Source of the DNA: Medicago truncatula
Taxonomy: Eukaryota; Streptophyta; Magnoliopsida; Fabales; Fabaceae
Length of the DNA: 64,000 bases
Direction of reading: 5' to 3'
NCBI RefSeq assembly: GCF_003473485.1
Contig: NC_053045.1
Coordinates: forward strand, 22,294,494-22,358,493
Shown: one piece after another, positions 34,301 through 45,859 of the stretch
Layout of the letters: the number at the start of each line of letters is the position of its first letter
Numbering within the stretch: the first letter of the stretch is position 1
Program-made: the position numbers and the translations under genes
The notes under the pieces: model-generated
What the model was told of the DNA's origin: nothing
The model's database searches: none
Seen by the model: the letters and a program-made list of their open reading frames with translations, nothing else

Positions 34301-36573
34301 ATAAGTTCGTTTGCTGAGAAGAAGTTTACAAGAGATGGTATAGAAGTTCAAACTGGATGCCGCGTTATGAGTGTTGATGACAAGGAAATTACAGTGAAGG
34401 TGAAATCAACGGGAGAGGTTTGCTCGGTTCCCCATGGATTGATTATCTGGTCTACTGGCATTTCTACTCTTCCAGTTATAAGAGATTTTATGGAAGAAAT
34501 TGGTCAGGTGCTGTTTAATTCCATGCATTTTTTAAAAGCATTTTTCCAATCTATTTTCATGTCTTGTGCGGATGTATTATTGACGAAAATAAACAATACT
34601 TTCCTTTAGGATTATGCTAGTTCCAATATGCATTTAATTGTTTTTTCTCTTCACTGAAAATAACAATTAACTATGATGTTGGTAATTATATCCATATAAG
34701 CTTGGATTGCTTTATGTGCAGACTAAAAGGCATGTACTGGCAACCGATGAATGGTTGAGAGTGAAGGAATGTGAAGATGTGTTTGCCATTGGTGATTGTT
34801 CATCAATAAATCAACGTAAAATCATGGTACCTCTTAAGCCTTTAACAGTTTCTTTCGTAAACTTCTAAGCTTACTTAATATGCAACCTTTTCAAAATTAA
34901 TACGGACTTGACCATCCTGCTAGGAATCTCCGATGAAGCAATTAACCTCATTTTGCCTGTCATTTGATTTTCTTTTTTGATTATTTTAAATAACTCAACA
35001 ACGTATAGTTTTACTTAATTGCTATAGTTAATAGTTATGTAGATCACTATTGAATTTATTTCTCTGATGATTAACCTATTATCTCTGCTTCTAGGATGAT
35101 ATCTTGGACATATTTAAGGCTGCAGACAAAAATAACTCCGGTACCTTAACTGTAGAAGAATTCGAAGAAGTGATGGATGATGTAATCTTAAGATATCCTC
35201 AAGTTGAATACTATCTAAATAAGAAACATATACTTGATTTGAGGGTTCTGTGGAACGACCCACAAGGAAATGAAAGAAAAGAAATAGACATAGAAGGGTT
35301 TAAGCTGGCCCTTTCTGTTGCAGATTCCCAGGTGAAGACTCTTCCAGCAACTGCACAGGTATGAATCATTTCATCAGTAAGTGAATGCTTGGTTATGCAG
35401 ACTACTTTTTCTGTCAAATGGTATTATATAGCTTAAGTTTTAATCTATCGGTATATATAGGTTGCTGCGCAACAAGGTGCATACCTAGCAAGTTGCTTTA
35501 ATCGCGTTGATGATACTGAAGAGCATCCAGAAGGACCTCGTCGATTTTCAGGATCTGGACATCATCGGTTTCGTCCCTTTCGGTAAACCCCATTCTTTGT
35601 ATGTCTTATATTATTTTCTATATTTCCTACCTTTGGAGCGGAAATTGCAGAATTGTCTGCTGTTGTTGAGAGTCCCACATTGGACGAGATATGGTTGAAA
35701 TTTGAGTTTATGAGTGGGAAGTGTCCCTCACCTAACAAGCCGGTTTTGTATGATGAGTTAGGATTGAGTTTATAAGGGAAACCAGTATAAATCGTATCCC
35801 ATGATTTAGTGATTGTTTCAAAGTTGAAAGCATAAATTTATAAGATATCCATTTAGGTGAAGTCAGAAGCGTGTGAAAACGCCTTGACATCCATATGGAG
35901 GATCTTTGTCAAAAAAAAAAAAAATCCATATGGAGGATCTTTTTTACTTCTTGAGATAAAACATTTTTTAATTTACTTGAAACTCCGTTTTTACAATGAG
36001 TTTGACTTTAACATCTCGCACATCAGAATTCAGACCTGTAGTTCAAGCAAGATGTAACAATTGTGTTTTATTTTAAACATCTGTGAGAATATCAAAGATT
36101 TTGACCAATTAAAAGAAACATATATTTTTGTTGAGCAAACTGACATGAACTTGGTTGAACATATACTTAATTTAGGATGATATTTTGATCTAAATACACT
36201 TTACTTTCTTTAATCACTAACTAATCAGTGAGAGTATGGTTGATTACTATGAAAAGGTATAAGCATTTTGGGCAATTTGCTCCACTGGGTGGAGAGCAGG
36301 CAGCAGCAGAACTTCCTGGAGACTGGGTTTCCATCGGTCACAGCACTCAATGGCTTTGGTATTCAGTATATGCAAGGTAATGTATATGATGCAAAGCTCG
36401 ATTTACTTTTTTTTTCTTTGATAACCATATTATAGATACAAAATATTTACCGATATTTAGCAATGATGCGTTGTTCAATGTGCAGCAAGCAAGTGAGCTG
36501 GCGCACAAGGTATTTGGTCATGTCTGATTGGGCTAGAAAATTCGTATTTGGGAGGGATTCGAGTCGGGTTTAA
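31342..36573 (+). CDS. NDB1: External type II NAD(P)H dehydrogenase, NDB1-type
   Basis: Ten exons join to a 577-residue protein: 31342-31430, 32612-32882, 33292-33495, 33786-34036, 34288-34507, 34722-34826, 35095-35358, 35461-35582, 36257-36376, 36486-36573. All have GT/AG borders. It oxidises cytosolic NADPH on the outer face of the mitochondrial inner membrane and passes electrons to ubiquinone without pumping protons. Visible motifs: FAD-binding GTGWAA (63-68; relatives usually have GTGWAG), second dinucleotide fold GGGPTG (227-232) with Gln264 in LIQSGDHIL where NADH-type enzymes have Glu, an EF-hand loop [12 protein letters not shown] (391-402) expected to bind calcium, and conserved C-terminal [15 protein letters not shown]. 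It ends SRV, close to the SRI peroxisomal signal I recall for Arabidopsis NDB1. Intron 1 holds a Stowaway MITE and a hairpin repeat, and intron 2 a SINE. The intron 2 donor (AAG|GTGGAA) is weak but keeps frame. Confidence 0.93.
31805..31935. mobile_element. Stowaway MITE in NDB1-type intron 1
   Basis: 131 bp with ends CTCCCTCCCGTCACATTTATAA and, inverted at the right, CTCCCTCCTGCCACATTTATAA. TA duplications flank it at 31803-31804 and 31936-31937. Confidence 0.9.
32057..32175. repeat. Short inverted repeat in NDB1-type intron 1
   Basis: AACATTCACTCTCTTATTG...GTGAAATACAT matches the inverse of ATGTATTTCA...CAATAAGAGAGTGAATGTT, so the 119-bp stretch is a foldback MITE. The segment after it (32212-32300) is a tandem of about 38-bp units built on AAAGTCACAAGAATAAAGTAATGTA. 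Confidence 0.8.
32951..33084 (+). mobile_element. tRNA-derived SINE in NDB1-type intron 2
   Basis: A Pol III box A (TAGCTCAGTTGGTA) and box B (GGTTCGAACC) lie in a tRNA-like head, followed by an unrelated body and an 18-A tail. A 17-bp duplication AAAACTGCATTGATCAC flanks it (32934-32950 and 33085-33101). The near-perfect duplication indicates a recent insertion. It is not a tRNA gene, because no cloverleaf closes. Confidence 0.92.
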
Positions 36574-37375
36574 TTTGACCAACAAACAAATGAAGTGTGA
36601 ATTGTTTTGTGTAGTTCTGATATTTTCTCTGTTAATTCTTGTACCTAATACCTAATGTATAGTGATTGGAAACAGTTTAAGAGAGAATTACCAGCATTTT
36701 TTATTTTCTTTGAGAGGCCATTACGGCATTGTTATTTGGACAAAATGTATATGAATTGATGTCATTTTATTAATTTATAAGTCAATTTTTACCTTCACTG
36801 TCAAGTAATTTGTGCATTTTAAATGTAGAAGTATATTTAAGAAAAGAATGATTTAATTCATAAACTTTTAAAACTAGTTTAGTTGAAAAATATTTTTTAA
36901 TATCTACTATGTCACAATTTAAGATATTTAAATATTGACTGATGAAATTGTACAAAATAAGAATATGAATGATTAATTAAAGAAAAATACCTAGAGATAA
37001 TCTTTACTTTCAAAAATGGAAATCCAAAATTTTACAAAAAATAAAATAAAATGAAATTCCAAATTAATACATACAGGGGTTGATCACATCCAATTTTATT
37101 TTTTGACAAAATGGGCCTATTTAATTTAAATTATGATTTTCACGGTAGATGTCAAGTTTATTTTTTTTTTTTGGTCAAGATGTCAAGTTTTTTATACAGT
37201 GAATATATTAATCATAATCGTCAAATCGTTTAAAACATTTGACACTAATCAGCTGTAGTTGAAAAATGATTAGATGTTTCGTGCACATCAACTAAGAAAA
37301 ACGTTTGACTTTTTTTTATTAAAAAAATATTTACTTTAATCATAATTACTTTTAAAATCAAATATATGACCAATT
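36574..37375. other. Intergenic region between the two NDB genes
   Basis: AT-rich, with no exon or repeat end recognised. It must contain the 3' untranslated region and polyadenylation site of the NDB1-type gene. Confidence 0.4.
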
Positions 37376-37379
37376 GTGA

Positions 37380-37915
37380 TTTATTGACAATGTTAATGAT
37401 TTGTCCGGTGAGAACGGTTGAGTGGCAACGGTGGCAGAGAATGCACTGGTGTGATGGTAACGGCTTCGGGCACGACAAGATCCGTCTTCACGGAGGGACG
37501 AATGGTACCTGCAGGCACGTTAACACTCCGACGCTCAAGTCAGTAATGGAACTGAGATAGAGTGTGTAAGAAGCATTGTGAGAAGTGATATGTATCTTGA
37601 GGTGAAGCAAGTTCACCCTTATATAGGCGCGCGTTGGCCATAACCGTATCCGAGTTATGCGGCGTGTGATTAGTGACGGAGCAGAACACGTGTAGGGTGA
37701 TCCTTATGCGAGAGCGCGCTCCTGTGCGGCACGGTGCACACAAGTTGGCATGTTCCCTTAGGTGCGAAGTCTTAAGGCGGTGTATCTTATGCCACATGTC
37801 GGCATGCGGTTGGTCTTCTGACCAGCCCAGAACAATTAATTTTGTTTTTAATATTGATGAGAATGCATCAAAATTAAACTCATATAATCCAATCTCGACC
37901 TCCCATCACGCTTGA
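37380..37915 (-). repeat. GC-rich LTR-like fragment, fossil
   Basis: A GC-rich island in AT-rich surroundings. On the - strand it reads like the promoter and R region of a plant LTR: TATATAAGGGTG TATA box (about 37616-37626), then CTTGAGCGTCGGAGTGTTAA and GCCTGCAGGTACC, a motif common near the 3' end of legume Ty3/gypsy LTRs. Boundaries are approximate and no internal domains are attached. It may influence the promoter of the NDB2-type gene 0.5 kb downstream. Confidence 0.45.
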
Positions 37916-38396
37916 TTGGAAATGAGATTGATATTGATCAAATATAGGTCCTCTGATTTCTTTCACTCCTTCGACATTCAAGTCATTTACATTTAAGCAT
38001 TACAAGTAAAACAATTTTTTTTAATAACATTTGGCACATTGTTGCATGATTTCTTACATTATCTTTACTGGTACATAATTTTTTACATTAAGATCCGAGA
38101 ATTAAGCCGTCAACATTAGCAGCTTATCCTTGACCTCAAATATGATATCCTTCTTGTTTCAACATTTTTACAACATGTTTTTGTTTTTGGCCATGCAATA
38201 TTTTTCAACTCCGTATACATTGGAGATCTATGTAAAAGAGGAAACTCTATTATGTTACTCTTCCGATTTTGCATGCATGCATTCATTGTTTTCTTCTATC
38301 TCATTTGCAAAAGAAAGATCAACAAGGTGGTAAAAAGTATAACACAAAAATAAGCATTAAAGAAGAAACATTTACTAGATAGGATAGGATTTCACT

Positions 38397-41300
38397 ATGA
38401 GTTGGTCTTCCTTTTATAACACAGCCTCTAGGGTTTTCCATGAGTATCCATCCTGGTCTAAGTCTGTTGTTGTATGCACTATAATCAGGTAATAACATAT
38501 TCTCAAACTTGATTTTGTTATAGTAATTTTTCAAATGTTTTATGTATTACTCTTCACTTGAAATCTTATTGAGGATAATGCATGTAATGGATTTTCAATT
38601 TTGATCTAACTTTTTTTTTTTTTTAAATTGCAGCGGTGGAGGTTTAGCTGCATATAGTGATAGTGGTGATCAAAGACCAAGAAAGAAAGTGGTAGTGCTT
38701 GGAACTGGTTGGGCTGGAACTAGTTTTGTGAAAAGCATGAAAAACTCATCTTATGATATTCATGTTGTTTCACCACGTAATTATTTTGCATTCACTCCTT
38801 TGTTACCAAGTGTTACTTGTGGCACTGTGGAGGCACGAAGCATCATTGAACCTATTCGAAAAATCAGCAGAAAGGTATTGAAATATATTTAAGTATTGAA
38901 ATATACCACTTTTAGTTTTGAGTTTGATTAGTATGAACGGTGTTTATGCCTTGCAACAGAGTGGTTTAGATGTTCAATTCAGTGAAGCTGAATGCTATAA
39001 GATTGATTCAAAGAACAACAAAGTTTACTGCAGATCTAGTCAAGACAAAAAGCTCGGTGGCGTAGAAGAATTTTCCATTGATTATGATTACTTAGTAATA
39101 GCTATGGGCGCTCGTTCTAATACTTTTAACACACCTGGTGTTGAGGAGCATGCCTACTTCTTGAAGGTAAGCAATCGCAAAAAATGTCCATCGATGCGTC
39201 TGCAATTGCAGTTGTGATGTTGAAATTGTAATTGCGGTTACCATGCAAACCTTTATATTGTAGTCTCTATACTGATACCTCTGATCAAAGACGTGTCTGT
39301 GTCCAACACCTACACATGTGATTGCGTTCAAATGATTTATTTTCTCAAATTATTACTGGTGTTGTCGTGTGAGTGCTAGTGTCGCATCCAGTGTCTGTGT
39401 CGGTGCTTCATAAATTGTTGTAAAATGCACACAAACGTGATCAATGGAACCACAGTTGCAGTTATGATGCCATTGCCACAACTTCTAAAACTGTTATAAC
39501 GTGGCCGCAATTGCAGTTTCATATTGCAATTTAGTATTATGGTTATATTATTCTGAAATTACTTATATTTCTCTGAATTAGGAAGTGGAAGATGCTATGA
39601 GAATCCGCACAAAAGTGATTAACCTTTTTGAAAGAGCAAGCCTCCCTTCTGTACCAATGGAAGAGAAGAAAAAACTTCTTAGTTTCGTAATTGTTGGTGG
39701 TGGTCCAACTGGAGTAGAGTTTGCTGCAGAGCTACATGATTTTGTGCATGAAGATCTCTCTAAATTATATCCTTCTCTTATAGACCATGTCAAGATTACT
39801 CTCCTTGAGGCTGGCGATCATATCTTAAACATGTAATGTATATTTTTTTCGCTATATTCGAATAATAAGGTCTATGGCTTTAAATTGTGGTTGCAGTCAC
39901 GGTTGTGGAGAAATATCGGCAAATACAGCTGCAATTGCGGTTACGATTTTCTGAGACCTCTGCTCTAAAACTTTTATATTACAAATGCAACTGTGGTTGC
40001 AAACTGCAATTTCGAACAACACGAAGGCTATTAAAATGAAATAACTTGGATTATTAGAGTGAAGACAAGCATGTGAAGTTAATGTTAACATATGATTAAC
40101 AATTTCTTGATTCATTATAGGTTTGACAAGAGAATAACAGAATTTGCTGAAGAAAAGTTCAAAAGAGATGGAATTGATGTGAAATTGGGATCAATGGTTG
40201 TCAAAGTTGGTGAAAAAGATATCTCATCCAAAGAAAGAGAAAGTGGTCAGGTTGTTACTATGCCTCATGGGATGGTAGTTTGGTCAACTGGTATTGGTGC
40301 TCGTCCTGAAATACTCGATTTTATGAAACAACTTGGCCAGGTTTGTTTATAGTGTCCGTGTTCCTCTAAATTTTTCCAAAGTTAATTAGTATCAGACACA
40401 ATTCAATTTTGTTAGCTTTGAATTGTTTATGTGATAGATTAATCGGCGTGCATTGGTGACCGATGAATGGCTAAGGGTGGAAGGGTGTGACAACATCTAT
40501 GCTCTAGGTGATTGTGCGACTATAAATCAGCGTAGAATTATGGTACGCATAATCTATATATGCATTCAATATAATTCACTCTTAATTTTAGTAATTAAAG
40601 GTGAAAAAACAATACTGTTGTTATCTTTTTAGTCGTGCTATGAACTAGAGTAATGTTTCCATCAAAAATGAACTAGAGTAATGTTAATTTCACTAGTTTT
40701 TTTGTACTCGAAAGACAAATATAACATAGCAATGTTATGTCCGCTCGGTCTATGAATGTGTGTTTAAGATGATTGGTTTTGCGATAAAAAAAGGTTAGCG
40801 GCGCAGCTTGTTGCCTGCTTGCCTTCTATTTCCGTGTAATTGTCTATATATACCGTTTATTAATTGAGTCAACACTTTTTCTTATACTGATTTTACCTGC
40901 AGGAAGATATAGCTGTGATATTTAACAAGGCAGACAAGGACAGTTCCGGAATGTTAGATCTTAAAGAATTTCAAAACGTTGTCGGTGACATTATTGAGAG
41001 GTATCCACAAGTAGACATTTATTTAAAGAAGAATCAAATGAAAGAGATGGCCACTTTGCTAAGTAAATCTCAGGAAAGCCCTACTACAGAAGTGGACATT
41101 GAATACTTCAAACAAGCTCTTTCGAAAGTTGATTCTCAGATGAAAAATCTACCTGCAACTGCTCAGGTAAATCTTACTTTTATATCTGTATTTCCTGCTA
41201 AAAAAATTTACTTATATATATTTTGGTTGTTGCTTCCAACATCGAATCATTCCAGGTAGCTGCTCAACAAGGAGCCTATCTTGCAGACTGTTTCAACCGC

Positions 41301-42096
41301 ATGGAATTGTGCGAGAAATATCCAGAAGGCCCTCTAAGGTTTAGGGGAACAGGACGCCATCAGTTTCATGCCTTCAGGTACGTCGAATGCACAATTTAAT
41401 CTTTAACTTTGCTATCAAATTTTTGAATCGTTGTTTTAGAAAGAATCGCTATTGCAATCCTTGATATCGCAGAAAATTTTGGTAAAATAAGTCTGACTGG
41501 TGCGGCCTTGGTTGTGTTTGCATTATATTGTTGTTGAGACATCAAAAATCATAACGTCGCAGCCCAGATTGCAACTTTGATGAGCTCATATGAAATAAAA
41601 TATAAAATAATTTTTGTGTGTCCAATCGATGCAATGAGATTTAAACCTAGAAATTCATACGCATAGTGCCCAAATCCTTCGCCACTAGACCAAACCAAGG
41701 CTCATGGCTTAAATGGATTTACATAGTTACTTAGTAATGGATCATACTACAAAAGTAAGTGGCTACTGGCTAATTCATTTCGATATATTTGGAAAAAGGT
41801 ACTCGCATTTTGGACAATTTGCTCCTCTCGGGGCAGAACAAACAGCAGCTCAGCTTCCGGGAGATTGGGTTTCAATTGGACACAGCAGTCAGTGGTTGTG
41901 GTATTCGGTATATGTAAGGTATTTTTACGTTCAATAAATGTAAACTTCGATAAATGTTTGGTATATATGCTTTTATTTCATCCTCTAACGATTCCTAAAA
42001 ACATGCAGCAAACTAGTCAGCTGGAGAACAAGAGCTTTGGTGGTATCTGATTGGGGAAGGCGATTCGTATTTGGCAGAGACTCGAGTCAATTATGA
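38397..42096 (+). CDS. NDB2: External type II NADH dehydrogenase, NDB2-type
   Basis: Ten exons join to 569 residues: 38397-38488, 38634-38874, 38960-39166, 39582-39832, 40121-40340, 40438-40542, 40903-41166, 41256-41377, 41799-41918, 42009-42096. All have GT/AG borders. Exons 4-10 have exactly the same lengths as in the upstream NDB1-type gene. The enzyme oxidises cytosolic NADH at the outer face of the mitochondrial inner membrane and reduces ubiquinone, bypassing complex I. Motifs: FAD fold GTGWAG (54-59), NADH fold GGGPTG (219-224) with Glu256 in LLEAGDHIL (acidic, NADH-preferring), and EF-hand loop DKDSSGMLDLKE (383-394). The first 30 residues (MSWSSFYNTASRVFHEYPSW...) are a plausible mitochondrial targeting region. 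The C terminus is SQL. NDB2, NDB3 and NDB4 cannot be separated here; the symbol marks the subclass. It lies 1.8 kb from its tandem partner. Confidence 0.92.
41590..41705 (-). mobile_element. tRNA-like SINE remnant in NDB2-type intron 8
   Basis: On the - strand TGGTCTAGTGG resembles box A, and AGGTTTAAATCTC, 40-50 bases later, resembles box B (GGTTCGAATCC with substitutions). It is an old copy; ends and duplication were not resolved. Confidence 0.4.
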
Positions 42097-42465
42097 GATC
42101 TAGTTTCAAAGCTTGCACTACACTTAAGAGCATTTTTCATATAGATTTTATTGCCATGAGAAAAACACATGATCCAAGTATAAAGAACATTCTATGAATT
42201 CCTCATCTTAAAGAACATATCTTTTGCAATTCATATCGGTAACTGGTTCCATGTTTTGAGCTTGTTGTTTTGTTGGCGAAAATCGTACTTACTAAATGAT
42301 CTTTATATGTAGACACCACTGAGAAAATTACATAACACAGAAATTTTTGTAGTTCAGCAGCTCTTGTTTATGTTTACCAAAATACTTCGATAAATGTATC
42401 AACTGTCGCAAATATTAAAGGTTTGATTGGAATAAAAATGATTTCCTGATATGACCAGAAGCTTG
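42097..42465. other. 3' flank of the NDB2-type gene
   Basis: Probably contains its 3' untranslated region. Nothing else was recognised. Confidence 0.4.
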
Positions 42466-42469
42466 GATT

Positions 42470-42640
42470 CATCTAATGCGATGCAACTTGTCTTTCTTGC
42501 TGAACAAGCAAAGAGTATACTTTGCCAATACCGAAAAGAGGAACCATTAACATGATTTGAGACGTCACAACTGAGTATTGCTCATTGAGTCCTTTGAGAA
42601 AACGTATCATTTGATTAGAATCTTTATACTTACGCACTAT
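42470..42640 (-). mobile_element. Ty1/copia gag fragment, fossil
   Basis: The - strand reads MIRFLKGLNEQYSVVTSQ followed by a SLLVQQERQ motif. This is the conserved end of the copia gag (UBN2-type) domain. Only this short piece is present and it is broken. The adjacent 42640-42830 stretch is rich in GATACG units of unknown origin. Confidence 0.7.
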
Positions 42641-42839
42641 GAAGGATACGCGTAAATAGCCTCCGAATCGTATCTGATACGCCAATCGATACGTATTTAA
42701 GGAGTATCGAAAAATTTATAATTAAAAAAAGAATTAAAATAAAAAATTCCAATACGTCACCGACACGCCGCGATACACCGTCGACACATCTCCGATAAGC
42801 CTAAGATACGTCTAACTTTTTAGCTTTCCTCTCCTTATT

Positions 42840-43849
42840 CATAACACTTCTAACGTTTTCTTCAAAAAAATACTTCTAACGTTGAGAATATTTCAATGTT
42901 TCGATAGTTACCCAATAGTTAATATCATTAAAACATAAAAAAATTGTATAGAATCATTTTCATGAGTCGAACTAGCAATGAACCTCGCTATTGAATTGAA
43001 GAAGATGGAGTGCTTGCCTAACTATTGAACCAATGAAACAATTGATGTTTAATATTGAAGCCATTGGTATATATTCTTTCAAATTAACAGGTTACAATCT
43101 AATGAAAAATTGTTCCTTCTCTATAAAAAGAGACAAATTATTAGCAAAACAACATGAATTTGCTTATTTCATATGCCAATTTCGTTATCCAAAAATTTTA
43201 GAGTCCAAATTCTAGCGGACCCTGGTTTAATAGATCAAAACCTATAAAATGTATGGAACGACCCTGCCTAACAAATTCCAATTTTCTTAATTATAATAGC
43301 TTGATTCTAATATTGGTTCATTATACATTTTCTGATTACAACATTGTGATGGTGTTTGAATCATCTATTTTAATTTGAAAAATGCTAACTATTGTCTTTA
43401 GACACTAATTAAGAAGATAAATATATTAAAATATCATTTTGTATGGTCAGATACCATAAAGATCTAAAAATAAAATATTCTTCAAATCACTTTGTATAAT
43501 CCAATGTCACAAAGGTTTAAAAATAAATAATTTGTAATTTAAAGAAAAAATATATAATTTTTTTGACTTAAATGCACTTTTCATCCTCTATATTTTAAAA
43601 AGTTGCGATTTTAATCCCTTATAAAAAAATTTAGATATTTTGACACCTAATTATTTTCATAATACAAAACTTTTCTCATTTGAGAAACTAAAAAATTATA
43701 TTGGAGTTTGAAGGATTTTGAAGGACTTATGTGAATTTTTCAAATTTAATTTATATTGTTATAATATTCTTAATATTAAAAATATATGAATTATAAGCAC
43801 TAGTTTATCACTATCTAAAAAAAATTGAATGGTTTCTCTATTTTCATTT
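42840..43849. other. Unassigned AT-rich stretch
   Basis: No gene recognised. Near 43561-43640 there is a one-sided GACTTAAATGCACTTTTCATCCTC...AATCCC motif resembling one arm of the MULE-type MITEs in this window, without a visible partner. Confidence 0.35.
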
Positions 43850-44233
43850 GACTTAAATATGTATTTGATTCTTGCAATTAGGGGTCGTTTAAAAATTGGT
43901 CTCTGTATTCGCTAATCCTTCCAATCATTAATCATTTAAAATTTAGTCCTTTACCAACTTAATCACTGCCACGTCACTAATTTGATGACGTGGCAATCAC
44001 TGCCAAACATGAAATTCCAATTTTGCCCTTAAGAAGAGGACAAAATATTGAAGAAAGAATTGGAAATCCAGGGGTAAAATTGGAATTTCATATGGTGTGA
44101 CAGTGATTAAGTAGGGAGAGGGACGAAATTTTAAATGATTAAACAATACATGGATAAATTGCCAGAATTAGCGATTACAGGGATTAATTTTTAAACGACC
44201 CCTAATTATAAGGATCAAATACATATTTCAACC
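43850..44233. mobile_element. MULE-type MITE
   Basis: The 384-bp element has TIRs GACTTAAATATGTATTTGAT and, inverted at the right, GGTTGAAATATGTATTTGAT, continuing through AATTAGGGGTCGTTTAAAAATT. A perfect 9-bp duplication TTTTCATTT flanks it (43841-43849 and 44234-44242). A CCACGTCA/TGACGTGG palindrome lies inside. The DNA just right of it (44253-44290) resembles the end motif of the TIR element at 56.09 kb. Confidence 0.87.
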
Positions 44234-44537
44234 TTTTCATTTATATTTCTCACCCTCCAAAGTTCTCCCCTCCCTCCGAACTCCACCAATTTATACAAAT
44301 ACCCCAAAACCGATTCTCTCTTAACTCAATTTTTCTAACGCCATTAAATTGATCGGGAAAATAGAATTATGATTCTTTTCTATATCAAATTAGACAACTT
44401 CCAAACCAAAGAAACTAAATTAAAGAAAACTTTAAATTTAGCAATGCTCAACACTATCATTGATCAAAATTTACAAGAATACTTAACACACTTAATAGTT
44501 AAGCATTGTTTCCAAAATATAAAAAAATATAGCCCCT

Positions 44538-44807
44538 TTAATTGGGACCCCAACAGCTTAAGTACATGACCGTCCTCAATGACTCCTCAGACTGATTTGG
44601 CTTGTCATCTTTTAGTCTTTTAGAAATCATAGAAGAGGATGAAGAAGAAAGCTTCTTTGCTTGAGAGAAAGATCTAACATTGTTTTTGACATGTTGTTGA
44701 GCTAATTTCAAAGCATAATTCCATCTACATATGCCTAATTGGTCTTTCAAGGCTTCCACAACACCAACACTAGCTGCCACTGTCCAAGCTCTTATTCCTG
44801 AACTCAT
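44538..44807 (-). CDS. Wound-induced polypeptide family protein (DUF3774)
   Basis: A complete single-exon gene for 89 residues. It opens MSSGIRAWTVAASVGVVEAL and continues KDQLGICRWNYAL, a basic QQHVKNNVRSFSQAKK segment, a Ser-rich linker and the closing block ESLRTVMYLSCWGPN. This beginning and end are the signature of the plant wound-responsive DUF3774/WIP family, and 89 residues is the usual length. Members are induced by wounding and some have been linked to immunity; the molecular activity is unknown. The N-terminal third is amphipathic to hydrophobic but not a clear signal peptide. A TATATAAA box lies about 100 bp upstream of the start on the - strand. No neighbouring family copy is in the window, although these genes often occur in tandem. 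Confidence 0.9.
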   Translation of the reverse strand: MSSGIRAWTVAASVGVVEALKDQLGICRWNYALKLAQQHVKNNVRSFSQAKKLSSSSSSMISKRLKDDKPNQSEESLRTVMYLSCWGPN

Positions 44808-44904
44808 CTTTGTGTATTGAAAAGTAAGTAATTATGTAAATTGTAACTATTGTGTTCTTGTTGGATTTTTGAAATGTGAAGAATGATGAAATGGATATGA
44901 AGTT

Positions 44905-44925
44905 GTACTCTTTATATAAAGAAGT
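44905..44925 (-). promoter_or_regulatory. TATA box of the wound-induced gene
   Basis: CTTTATATAAAGAAG reads as TTTATATAAAG on the - strand, roughly 100 bp before the start codon at 44807. That distance fits a TATA-driven gene with a leader of about 70 bases. Confidence 0.6.
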
Positions 44926-45130
44926 TTATGGCCAGAGGTTTTTGGGAAAACCAGGGGTAGGAAGCTAGTGGTTTTTAAGAAAGCCAATGGATTGTTTTAT
45001 GATGTATCATAATCCAAGTTACACGCATCATGGGTTGTAATCAACACGTGTCTTTGTCACCGAATTTGTTGCAAGCAAAACCAATGACTACTTAAGTTCA
45101 ATCAGATTGGCTTACACATTTATTTTTTTA

Positions 45131-45538
45131 GGCAAATTTTATGGTACATCCAATAAATTTGGGTGTATCGGTATATCAAGTCGTAAAATTAATAATAAAT
45201 GAGTTGTTTTTTTGAAGAAAAATAATTATTTTCTATCATTGACAACTAAGATAATTAAATTTTATATACTAAAAGTTTCGACGAAATAAAATTTAATTTT
45301 TAAGAATTTTTATTACTCATAACAATGAATATTGATTATTTTTTATGACAAAATGTAAATTTTGTAATATGATCCTTATAAACAATGAAATGATGGTTTT
45401 TCTTATGAAATGATATTTTCTAAAATATAAATATTGACAAATACCTTTTTATTTCATTAAAGTGATCTTTAATTTATATATTTTGTGAAACAAGAGTACC
45501 GGTACACTCAAAATTGTGAGTGTACCATAGAAGTTCCC
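45131..45538. mobile_element. MULE-type MITE
   Basis: The 408-bp element has inverted ends GGCAAATTTTATGGTACATCC and, at the right inverted, GGGAACTTCTATGGTACACTC. A 9-bp duplication ATTTTTTTA flanks it (45122-45130 and 45539-45547). The duplication is low-complexity, so slightly less certain. Confidence 0.75.
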
Positions 45539-45675
45539 ATTTTTTTATGGGTATTGTTAACCAGTGTTTCGAAACACTGCTTAAGAAATCTATAAATAGA
45601 ATTTCTGTCTTGGAAATATAAATAGAATCATATTTGCTTCCACATTGTGTTATGCTTGCTCCTAATAAAAGAAGA

Positions 45676-45857
45676 GAAATGATATTTGTTCAACCACTTT
45701 ATGACAACTTTTTGATAACCTTCTCTCTAATATTCACATTATACTCTTATTCTCTCTCTTCTTTTTTCTCTCTTCATTATTTTTGACCAATGAAAAGAGA
45801 GAAAAAAAAGTTGTCACAAGAGTTGTCTCAAATGGATGTTCAAATATCACTACTCAT
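45676..45857. mobile_element. MITE, same family as 30409-30600
   Basis: Left AATGATATTTGTTCAACCAC...TGACAACTTTTT matches the inverse of the right end AGTGATATTTGAACATCCAT...TGACAACTTTTTT. Internal CTCTCTC/GAGAGAG tracts. Confidence 0.65.
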
Positions 45858-45859
45858 AC

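Noticed and set aside
35583-36256. GTCCCACATTGG motif in NDB1-type intron 8 as a Pol III upstream element
   Set aside because: It resembles the snRNA upstream sequence element, but no TATA at the right distance and no RNA gene follow; probably part of a dispersed repeat.
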